Source: JAZKFT01 sp039925965 (lineage in GTDB: Bacteria; Bacteroidota; Bacteroidia; Chitinophagales; Chitinophagaceae). From it: 64,000 nucleotides of DNA. Location of the stretch: assembly GCA_039925965.1 (NCBI GenBank), contig JBDSXW010000022.1, forward strand, positions 1 through 64,000. Reading direction: 5' to 3'. Below the pieces are notes generated by a model that saw nothing but the letters and a program-made list of their open reading frames with translations, ran no database searches and had not been told where the DNA came from. The translations under genes and the position numbers were made by a program. How positions within the stretch are numbered: position 1 is the stretch's first letter; every line of letters starts with the position of its first letter. Positions 54,767 through 61,564 of this stretch are shown here, one piece after another.

Positions 54767-57001
54767 TTAATCGTCGCCCTTCCGCAAATGCTGCTGTATC
54801 TTTTTATGGTCTCCCACCAGCCATACCACGTCGTCCCATTCAAATACCTCGTAGCTCGGGGGGTTCAGTATTCTCTCGCCATTGCGTTCGATGCCGACTA
54901 CCACGCCATGTGTCTGCTCACGGATGCCTGAATCCCGGATGCCTTTTCCTTTTAATGCATTGTGTTCATCTACCACGATCCGTTCCAACTGAATATCTTC
55001 CCGGTCGGTTTCGTTTACAAAATCTTCGTTGGTGAGCTCTACCAGTTTCCGAAACTGTTGCAATTGTATATCGGTGCCTATCACCCCAATCTCGTCGTAC
55101 GGGTACAACTTCTCATCCCTTGCAGGAGCATAGATCATTTTATTGCCGCGTTCTATATAGCCGATATTAATGCCATAGTGCTCTCTCAGCGCCAGTTCTT
55201 CCAGGTTTTTGCCTATCAAATCGCTGGCGGCACTAATCTTAAAAGCTGAGAGGTGCGCATCCCACGGGGTAAGGATCCTGGGGGGCAGTTTCTGAGCATT
55301 TTCTTTTTCATTGAGGTTATTGATGAAGCGTTTTTCAATACGGCTGTAAAACTTTTGTAGCCGGGTACGAAACATTACCAATGCCACTACCATCACTACA
55401 AAAGTGCCTGCAATCGATGGCCAAAAAGGAAAAAACCGGCGGATGACAAAGCCTACCAGTGCGACACCCAGTAGGTTGCGGAATATTTCCAGCGTTACCA
55501 GCGGGCCGTGATTGTACTTGCGGTCGAGCCATAAAGATTTGTAAGCGATACTCTGGACTTTTTTCGCCATCAGCGCCCAAATAAACGGCATGGAACCTAA
55601 AAGGGTGAGTAGCAGGGCGATCAGTTTTGCGGCCAGGGCATCATGAAAATGACCAGCAATAAAAGGTTTAAGGTAATACTCACTTAATCCAATCAGCGCA
55701 ATGATCAGCACTCCGTTAACACCAACGATCTGGAGGTAGGATGTGAATACTTTTTGCCAGTCTGTTTCGGCCTTCATGGTTTGCGAGCCAGCGCTGTACC
55801 GGTTGATTGCGGCCAGCCATTTTTCGGGGAGGCTTTTCTGCAAAACCCCATATAGCGGATCCGCCAGCCGCATCATGTAAGGTGTTGTAAAAGTGGTGAT
55901 GACAGAAACCCCCACAGCAATGGGATAGAGATAACTGCTGGTAACTTTCAGATCCAGCCCAAGGCCCGCGATGATAAAAGAGAACTCCCCGATCTGCGAC
56001 ATGCTGGTACCTGCCTGCACGGCTTTTTGCAGCGGCTTACCTGCTATAATAGCACCGAGGCTTACAAAAATTGTTTTGCCCACTACCACAATCACAGTGA
56101 GCAACAGCACTGGCAGCCAGTATTGCAGCAAAACTTTAGGATCTATCAACATCCCTACCGACACAAAAAATATGGCGCCGAAAAGGTCTTTTACCGAAGA
56201 GATGAGGTGTTCAATTTTTTCGCCATACAGGGTTTCGGATAAAATGGATCCCATAATAAACGCTCCCAGCGCAGCTGAAAAACCAACGTTGGTAGCGAGT
56301 ACTACCATGCCCAGGCATAGCGCCAGCGACAGGATCAGTAAGGTTTCGCTGCTCAGCCATTTGCTGACCAGTTTTAGGAATGATGGCAAAATATAGATGC
56401 CCAATATAAACCAAAGAGCGAGGAAGAAACCCAGTTTCAGAAGGGCAATGAGCATTTCGGTGCCCGCACTCGCCTGGCTTACGGCCAGCGTTGAAAGCAA
56501 CACAAGCAGCAATACGGCCACCAGATCTTCTATAACGAGGACGCCCATTACCAGGTTGGTAAATTGTTTGCTTTTAAGGCCCAGTTCGTCGAAGGCGCGA
56601 AAGATGATTGTGGTGGAAGAAATGGCGATAATGCCCCCGAGAAAAAGGCAGTCCATCTGCGGCCAATCCAGCATTTTTCCGGTAAAAAAGCCAATGCAAG
56701 TCATGAAGATTAATTCAAATGCGCCGGTAATGGCGGCCGACGTTCCAACACTGGCCAGTTTTTTGAAACTGAATTCCAGACCCAGCGAAAACAACAGCAC
56801 GATCACACCGATATCCGCCCAAATCCGGATGCCTTCGAGTTCTGTAATAGTAGGTAATAACTTAATATTGGGTCCTACCAGCAGCCCGGCAATGATGTAC
56901 CCAAGTACCACAGGCTGTTTGACCCGGCGAAACAGCAGGGTGATAACGCCTGCGGCACCGAGTATCAGCGCGAGGTCGGTAATTAAAGTTGGTAAGTGCA
57001 T
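54767..57001 (-). CDS. Cation:proton antiporter, CPA2 (KefB-like) with TrkA-C domains
   Basis: A 744-residue transporter. Residues 1-385 contain about twelve helices with the family start DLALILGAAGVITLLFRRVKQPVVLGYIIAGLLVGP, then IISSTTI-like AISSTTIIFRA and GVLVIEDLVAVLLL (the ion-binding helix acidic residue). After residue 430 a second group of helices is followed by cytoplasmic TrkA-C-type regulatory domains (about 600-660 and 680-744, with YDEIGVIGTDIQLQQF and WDDVVWLVGDHKKI). It exchanges K+ or Na+ for protons and is probably ligand gated. It is a single gene. Confidence 0.92.
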   Translation of the reverse strand: MHLPTLITDLALILGAAGVITLLFRRVKQPVVLGYIIAGLLVGPNIKLLPTITELEGIRIWADIGVIVLLFSLGLEFSFKKLASVGTSAAITGAFELIFMTCIGFFTGKMLDWPQMDCLFLGGIIAISSTTIIFRAFDELGLKSKQFTNLVMGVLVIEDLVAVLLLVLLSTLAVSQASAGTEMLIALLKLGFFLALWFILGIYILPSFLKLVSKWLSSETLLILSLALCLGMVVLATNVGFSAALGAFIMGSILSETLYGEKIEHLISSVKDLFGAIFFVSVGMLIDPKVLLQYWLPVLLLTVIVVVGKTIFVSLGAIIAGKPLQKAVQAGTSMSQIGEFSFIIAGLGLDLKVTSSYLYPIAVGVSVITTFTTPYMMRLADPLYGVLQKSLPEKWLAAINRYSAGSQTMKAETDWQKVFTSYLQIVGVNGVLIIALIGLSEYYLKPFIAGHFHDALAAKLIALLLTLLGSMPFIWALMAKKVQSIAYKSLWLDRKYNHGPLVTLEIFRNLLGVALVGFVIRRFFPFWPSIAGTFVVMVVALVMFRTRLQKFYSRIEKRFINNLNEKENAQKLPPRILTPWDAHLSAFKISAASDLIGKNLEELALREHYGINIGYIERGNKMIYAPARDEKLYPYDEIGVIGTDIQLQQFRKLVELTNEDFVNETDREDIQLERIVVDEHNALKGKGIRDSGIREQTHGVVVGIERNGERILNPPSYEVFEWDDVVWLVGDHKKIQQHLRKGDD

Positions 57002-57279
57002 AGCCGTTTGGATAAAAATAAGGCATCGGGTTTAAACATGCTGCCTCATGGGCGGGCTGGACTCCCATAAAAGACTAAAAAAATTTCATTACCGATCAAG
57101 CCTCCAACATTTTACCTTCGCGCCAGCCGGACAGATAAAAGATAATAGATATCAGATGGTAGACTCCAGACATTAGGTCGTTGATAAAGGCATAGCGTCC
57201 AGCGTCTCGCAGCTTAAATCGTAAATCCCAAATCGTAAACAAAGAAATCATACATCCGAAATCATAAATCATACATCAA

Positions 57280-58251
57280 ATGAAAGGTCCCGTATCCGAT
57301 TTTATAACGCACCATTACCGCCATTTTAATGCAGCGGCTTTAATAGATGCCGCACAAGGCTATGAAACTCACCTGGCCGAAGGTGGTAAAATGCTGGTAA
57401 GCCTCGCAGGTGCCATGAGCACCGCCGAGCTGGGTATTTCACTGGCCGAAATGATCCGCCAGGACAAAGTGGCCATTATCAGTTGTACTGGGGCCAACCT
57501 GGAAGAAGACATCATGAACCTGGTGGCTCATAACAGTTACAAGCGCATCCCCAACTACCGCGACCTAACGCCGAAGGAAGAGTGGGACCTGCTGGAAAAT
57601 CATTACAACCGGGTAACCGACACCTGCATCCCTGAAGAGGAAGCCTTCCGCCGCCTGCAGCAGCATATCCATAAAATATGGCTGGATGCCGAGATGGACG
57701 GCCAACGCTATTTTCCCCATGAGTACATGTACAAAATGCTGCTGAGTGGCGTGCTGGAGCAGTATTATGAAATAGATCCTAAAAATAGCTGGATGCTGGC
57801 GGCAGCACAAAAGAATATACCCATCGTAGTGCCGGGCTGGGAAGACAGTACAATGGGCAATATCTTCGCTTCTTACGTGATAAAAAGCGAGCTGAAAGCC
57901 AGCACGGTGAAAAGCGGTATCGAATACATGGTCTGGCTGGCCGACTGGTACCGCGAAAACAGCGGTGGCAAAGGAATTGGCTTTTTCCAGATCGGTGGCG
58001 GTATTGCAGGCGATTTCCCCATTTGCGTGGTGCCGATGATGTACCAGGATCTCGAGTGGCATGATGTGCCTTTTTGGGGCTATTTCTGCCAGATCAGCGA
58101 CAGTACCACCAGTTATGGAAGCTATAGCGGGGCAGTGCCCAACGAAAAAATCACCTGGGGTAAGCTCGACATTCATACACCAAAATTTATCGTGGAAAGC
58201 GATGCTACCATTGTGGTGCCTTTGATTTTTGCTTATATACTGGGCTGGTAG
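57280..58251 (+). CDS. Deoxyhypusine synthase-family protein
   Basis: A 323-residue NAD-dependent enzyme of the deoxyhypusine synthase fold. Motifs are VSLAGAMSTAELGISLAEMI, ISCTGANLEEDIMNLVAH, GFFQIGGGIAGDFPICVVPMM, the serine-rich QISDSTTSYGSYSGAVPNEK, and TWGKLDI, in which the Lys matches the catalytic lysine of eukaryotic DHS, followed by FIVESDATIVVPLIFAYIL. Bacteria lack eIF5A, so bacterial members probably make polyamine adducts or homospermidine rather than hypusine; the real substrate is unproven. A -7-like TACCTTCG lies at 57113-57120. The leader consists of repeated AATC motifs. Confidence 0.85.
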   Translation: MKGPVSDFITHHYRHFNAAALIDAAQGYETHLAEGGKMLVSLAGAMSTAELGISLAEMIRQDKVAIISCTGANLEEDIMNLVAHNSYKRIPNYRDLTPKEEWDLLENHYNRVTDTCIPEEEAFRRLQQHIHKIWLDAEMDGQRYFPHEYMYKMLLSGVLEQYYEIDPKNSWMLAAAQKNIPIVVPGWEDSTMGNIFASYVIKSELKASTVKSGIEYMVWLADWYRENSGGKGIGFFQIGGGIAGDFPICVVPMMYQDLEWHDVPFWGYFCQISDSTTSYGSYSGAVPNEKITWGKLDIHTPKFIVESDATIVVPLIFAYILGW

Positions 58252-58503
58252 TTTGTGGGAGTAAACATCGGCGCCCTCCCGCATTGTCTAGATGATTTTG
58301 AAACCATCTTAACAGTCCTTGCGAGAAGCGGTTCGTGCCCCGACGAAGCAATCCCCATGCATTCAATTGCGGAGGTTGCATTAAATGATTGCCGCCCAGA
58401 CCAATAGCCGGGCATTGCTTCGGGCTGGTTGTTACACAGGCGTTTCCCGACACTGAACCCAACCCCATAATTCCTAAAACCCCGGAATCAAGTTTTCGAC
58501 GTC

Positions 58504-58854
58504 ATGGCAAAAAAATACCACTGGCACAAAATAGCCGAAACCGCCGCCGAACTGATGGAGCCCGGCCAGGAACTGAAAGGCTTTGAGGCGGGCGGGAAAA
58601 AGCTTTGCCTTGCCCGTCACAACGGGCGTTTGTTTGCTTGTGCGGCCACCTGCCCCCACGCAGGCGGGCTGATGGAAGAAGGCTGGATTGATGCAGCCGG
58701 AAATATTGTGTGCCCGGTGCACCGCTACAAATTCAGCCTGGAAAAGGGCCGGAATACCAGCGGGGAGGGCTATTTCCTCAAAACCTTCCCCATCGAAGAG
58801 CGCCCCGATGGCATCTATGTAGGCATAGAAATACCCGGGTTTTTCGGCTGGTAA
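58504..58854 (+). CDS. Rieske-type [2Fe-2S] protein
   Basis: A 116-residue soluble protein with cluster ligands Cys50-x-His52 (CPHAGG) and Cys70-x2-His73 (CPVHRYKF), the Rieske ferredoxin pattern. There is no signal peptide or membrane anchor. It probably carries electrons to an oxygenase or dehydrogenase that is not adjacent. The last third of this gene and the downstream tRNA-Asn sequence are tandemly repeated from 59106 onward. Confidence 0.9.
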   Translation: MAKKYHWHKIAETAAELMEPGQELKGFEAGGKKLCLARHNGRLFACAATCPHAGGLMEEGWIDAAGNIVCPVHRYKFSLEKGRNTSGEGYFLKTFPIEERPDGIYVGIEIPGFFGW

Positions 58855-58892
58855 AAAAACGTTTGGCTGAAAACTCTTGTCACAAGATAGAT

Positions 58893-58966
58893 TCCTCCTT
58901 GGGTATATTGGTTAGGGCATCTGACTGTTAATCAGAGGGTCGCTGGTTCAAGTCCAGAAGGGGGAG
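58893..58966 (+). pseudogene. Degenerate tRNA-Asn (GTT)
   Basis: The acceptor, anticodon (CTGTTAA) and T arms match tRNA-Asn, but the D stem (GGTA against GGGC) no longer pairs, position 14 is T instead of A, and the first T-stem pair is G-A. It is 74 nt long and in the same orientation as the intact copy at 59317. Probably non-functional. Confidence 0.75.
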
Positions 58967-59105
58967 CAATAAAGGAAGGTTTTTCATTGTAAATGATGAG
59001 ACCTTTCCTTATTTTACGAGTAGTTTAATTCGTATTTTTTCCAGACCACATTTTAGATAGACCTGCCAGAAAGTTTGTATGCATCATGTATCGCTATAGA
59101 GATGA

Positions 59106-59223
59106 CGTCGAAAAGGGCCGGAACACTGGCGGAGAGCGCTATTTCCTCAAAACCTTCCTCATCGAAGAGCGCCCCGACAGCATCTATGTAAACGTAGAAA
59201 TACCCGGTTTTTTCGGCTGGTAA
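59106..59223 (+). pseudogene. 3' fragment of the Rieske gene (tandem duplicate)
   Basis: About 117 bp repeat the 3' end of the Rieske gene (58737-58854) with around 85-90% identity. The frame still reads EKGRNTGGERYFLKTFLIEE, then RPDSIYVNVEIPGFFGW and stop. The copy continues past the stop into the spacer (TAAAAAAA-CTTTTGGCTGAAAACT in both). It has no start and no cluster ligands. Confidence 0.8.
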
Positions 59224-59316
59224 AAAAAACTTTTGGCTGAAAACTTTATACGGTTATTTTTGCTGCCCCTAAACAAGGAGATGGCATGATAGCCACCAGC
59301 TTTTTTCAGGGTAAAT

Positions 59317-59390
59317 TCCTCCTTAGCTCAGTTGGTTAGAGCATCTGACTGTTAATCAGAGGGTCTCTGGTTCAAGTCCAGAAGGGGGAG
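59317..59390 (+). tRNA. tRNA-Asn (GTT)
   Basis: A complete cloverleaf of 74 nt: acceptor TCCTCCT with AGGGGGA, D stem GCTC with GAGC, anticodon loop CTGTTAA with GTT, T stem TCTGG with CCAGA and loop TTCAAGT. CCA is not encoded. A terminator hairpin follows 12 nt later. Confidence 0.95.
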
Positions 59391-59402
59391 CGCTTACAGG
59401 GA

Positions 59403-59437
59403 AAGGATTTCAACATTTAAGTTGAAATCCTTTTTTT
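59403..59437 (+). terminator. Terminator after tRNA-Asn
   Basis: AAGGATTTCAAC and GTTGAAATCCTT form a perfect 12-bp stem with an ATTTAA loop, followed by T5. Confidence 0.9.
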
Positions 59438-59539
59438 ATGTCGTTGACACCTTAGTTGCAACCGCACTTGGTGCCTTTTTTAAAATTTATCTGCTCCTGG
59501 CAGAACTGGGTCGCTTTCCAAACGCCTTCCATAATTTAC

Positions 59540-59679
59540 GACAACTTGTCGCTTTTTAATTCGTTCTGAAGTACCAGAGGCGACAAGTTGTCTGTCTGAG
59601 AGACTCCGGAGTCTCTCAGACACTCTCGGGAGTCTGTCTGAGTGTCTCGGGAGTCTCTCAGAGTGTCTCGGGAGTCTCA
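59540..59679. repeat. Inverted repeat and tandem palindrome array (R5)
   Basis: GACAACTTGTCG (59540-59551) is matched by CGACAAGTTGTC (59581-59592). It is followed by a perfect 26-bp palindrome centred on CTCCGGAG (59595-59620), then three decaying units with CGGGAGTCT spaced 21 bp (59627, 59648, 59669). The reading frame on the minus strand through this array gives arginine-rich repeats and is probably not a gene. Confidence 0.75.
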
Positions 59680-59801
59680 ATTCATTGTATGATTCTTATA
59701 TAAAGGCATTTAGATGGAGTACAGACCGTTTAGATAAAACTGGCGGCATCATCGCATTTGTTTCTAATGGGGCCTGGTTGGATGGTAATAGTGCTGATGG
59801 T
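59679..59801 (+). pseudogene. Fragment resembling a type ISP restriction-modification enzyme
   Basis: Forty-one codons without start or stop read NSLYDSYIKAFRWSTDRLDK, then TGGIIAFVSNGAWLDGNSADG. This matches by eye the methyltransferase region of large single-chain (type ISP, helicase-methyltransferase) restriction enzymes, where NSLYDSYxRAxRWASDR...GIVxFVTN...D follows the catalytic NPPY motif. Both ends run into repeat sequence. Nothing of the rest of the enzyme is present. Confidence 0.6.
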
Positions 59802-59877
59802 CATATCGGATTTATAGTTGTCGCATCATTTTTTAAACCGTCGATATTCAGTTGTTGGTGAAAACACCAACGGCGTA
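59802..59877. repeat. 76-bp direct repeat, left copy (contains hairpin R4)
   Basis: Begins CATATCGGAT and ends CACCAACGGCGTA, with the hairpin GTTGGTG-AAAA-CACCAAC near its right end. It is repeated in the same orientation at 60159-60234 with about a dozen differences. Confidence 0.8.
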
Positions 59878-59880
59878 GGA

Positions 59881-60110
59881 AAACCCTGAACTAAATGAGC
59901 ATATGCCATAGGCACATTTTGTGGGTAGCAAATGTGAAGTTTATACGGGCTTACGTTCCGTAGGAACGTTTTGTAGGGTTTTACAATGTGTTCCGCTGGA
60001 ACACTGCATAGACTTAGGTCTTTTTTCTACCCACAAAATGTGCCCAAGGCACATAAAACCCTTAACTAAATGGCATTGGGCTGAAGCCGTGTTTTCGCCA
60101 ACAACAGCAT
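59881..60110. repeat. Palindromic cassette between the 76-bp repeats
   Basis: CCATAGGCACATTTTGTGGG (from 59906, 23-bp arm) is nearly complementary to 60027-60049. Inside lie two smaller hairpins, ACGTTCC-GTA-GGAACGT (59953-59969) and GTGTTCC-GCT-GGAACAC (59988-60004). AAACCCT-AACTAAATG occurs near both ends in direct orientation. No reading frame of interest. Looks like a nested REP-type element. Confidence 0.65.
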
Positions 60111-60158
60111 TTAAACACTGGTCAGATATGCATTTCATTTATTGAACTGTTTACTATC

Positions 60159-60234
60159 CATATCGGATATAAGGTTGCTGCATCATTTTTTCACCCGCTG
60201 ATATTCAGTTGTTGGTGAAAACACCAACGGCGTA
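60159..60234. repeat. 76-bp direct repeat, right copy (contains hairpin R4)
   Basis: Second copy of the 59802-59877 repeat, equal in length and again ending in GTTGGTG-AAAA-CACCAAC and CGGCGTA. Sequence 60235-60526 after it holds no gene. Confidence 0.8.
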
Positions 60235-60526
60235 ATGGATAAATGTTTTTGTTTGTGATTGTCGTCTTTCATGAATCCACTTTGTAAATGAGGCCGGTAG
60301 CAAATATCGGAAGTATACTATTACGGATAGTATGCGTTTACTAAAGCGGGTTTATGATAGCCAAACAGACCCGTGAAGGTAGTAAGGCACTCTTTTAAGC
60401 CTTGCTTCCCCTTAACAAATCGTTTGGCCAATCTTCTGTTAAACAGATATTTGCTACTTTTTTGTACATATTTGGTTTTATACTTTTAATCCGTAAATCA
60501 CATTATTCAAATTAAAACCAATCATT

Positions 60527-61000
60527 ATGCCACACGGAAACATTTCGGCAGTGTTATCTCAACAAGATGTAGATGACATTAAAGCCGCCATCAAATTAAT
60601 AGAAAGCAAAATGCCTTTCTTAATTGCATTGGATGTAGCTGAAAAGACAGCCCTCTTTAAACAAGGCCCCAAGAGTGTAGATTTTGTAAACGATGCTATG
60701 AATGCGACCGTTAACTTCCCGGAGTTGTTACCGCCAGCATTGGATCGGGTGGAGTTTTTAAAAGACGGTAATTTGTATAAAGTGCTATCGGATATCAACC
60801 AGCCCTTAGCGGCCCTGGCACAAAAGGTAGAAGATACCTATACAGCAGTAGGCAGCGAGGCGATGGGTGCAGCTTTACAAGTTTATGCCTATGTGCAAAC
60901 AGCAGCACCAAACGTACCTGGCGTAAAGCCATTGGCAGATAAATTACAGGAACGCTTTAAAAAATCAAAACTCGGTAAGGCAACATCGCAGGCTGCGTGA
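60527..61000 (+). CDS. Conserved hypothetical protein
   Basis: A 157-residue soluble protein with no signal peptide or membrane helix. It is mostly alpha-helical by composition: SAVLSQQDVDDIKAAIKLIE, FPELLPPALDRVEFLKDGN, LADKLQERFKKSKLGKATSQ. The start MPHGNISAVLS is ATG. It lies alone inside the region between the intact tRNA-Asn and the decayed third copy. Family not recognised. Confidence 0.7.
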   Translation: MPHGNISAVLSQQDVDDIKAAIKLIESKMPFLIALDVAEKTALFKQGPKSVDFVNDAMNATVNFPELLPPALDRVEFLKDGNLYKVLSDINQPLAALAQKVEDTYTAVGSEAMGAALQVYAYVQTAAPNVPGVKPLADKLQERFKKSKLGKATSQAA

Positions 61001-61041
61001 TGAAAAAATTCTAGTGGTTTTGTTCTAGGTTAGAATAGAAG

Positions 61042-61066
61042 GCCGTCCAAATTGGGCGGCTTTTTT
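61042..61066 (+). terminator. Terminator after the 157-residue protein gene
   Basis: GCCGTCCA and TGGGCGGC pair over 8 bp (one T-G) with loop AAT, followed by TTTTTT. Confidence 0.85.
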
Positions 61067-61198
61067 ATTATGTTTAACCATAGGAATGAGAAATGTCAAG
61101 ATTGCGATAGTGGTTCGTGGGGACAGCTGGATAGATAAGGGCGTCTTGCCAAAGCCATCCGCAACACCATACCTGAAGTAATGAATAATGGACATTGC

Positions 61199-61239
61199 CT
61201 GTTAATCGCAGTAGACCTGGTTTAAGTCCAAAGAAGAGC
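61199..61239 (+). pseudogene. Decayed 3' half of tRNA-Asn
   Basis: CTGTTAATC followed by CTGGTTTAAGTCCA and AGAAGAGCG aligns with the 3' half of the intact tRNA-Asn (59349-59391), with roughly 70% identity. Only the 3' half from the anticodon loop on is present, in the same orientation, as expected for the far attachment-site copy of an integrated element. Confidence 0.6.
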
Positions 61240-61243
61240 GAAG

Positions 61244-61270
61244 GTCTGTCAGCAATGACAGACTTTTTTT
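61244..61270 (+). terminator. Terminator after the decayed tRNA-Asn fragment
   Basis: GTCTGTCA and TGACAGAC pair perfectly around GCAA, followed by T7. Confidence 0.85.
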
Positions 61271-61564
61271 ATTTCTATCATATCCAAACTTATTCCAACC
61301 CTGCGGTTCAGCCAGGTCTGGAATGCGCTTATGTTACACCCGCTGAAAGCGAGCAGGTGTTTTCGGCCAGCGCTTTGGTCCTTGCCAACACACAGAATTG
61401 TGCTGGGAAACCTGTTGACCATTTTGGTGCGGACATCTTAAATTTTTGAGGTGCTGAGATGGTACATTTTGTATATTGGTTTCGAAGAGAGACCCTACCC
61501 TCCGAATGAAGGGCACTTTACCAGTGATGTAAACGACCATTTTGTAAATCGCTTAAGCCATCCA

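Noticed and set aside
57565..58284. A 239-codon minus-strand frame opposite the DHS homologue
   Set aside because: Histidine-rich antisense shadow of a recognised gene.
59480..59680. Arginine-rich 66-codon minus-strand frame with RLPRHSER repeats
   Set aside because: The repeats are simply the translated 21-bp palindrome array; no start context and no family.
61195..61449. An 84-codon plus-strand frame before the rhamnosidase gene
   Set aside because: It begins inside the decayed tRNA-Asn remnant and crosses a terminator hairpin, so it is unlikely to be a gene.
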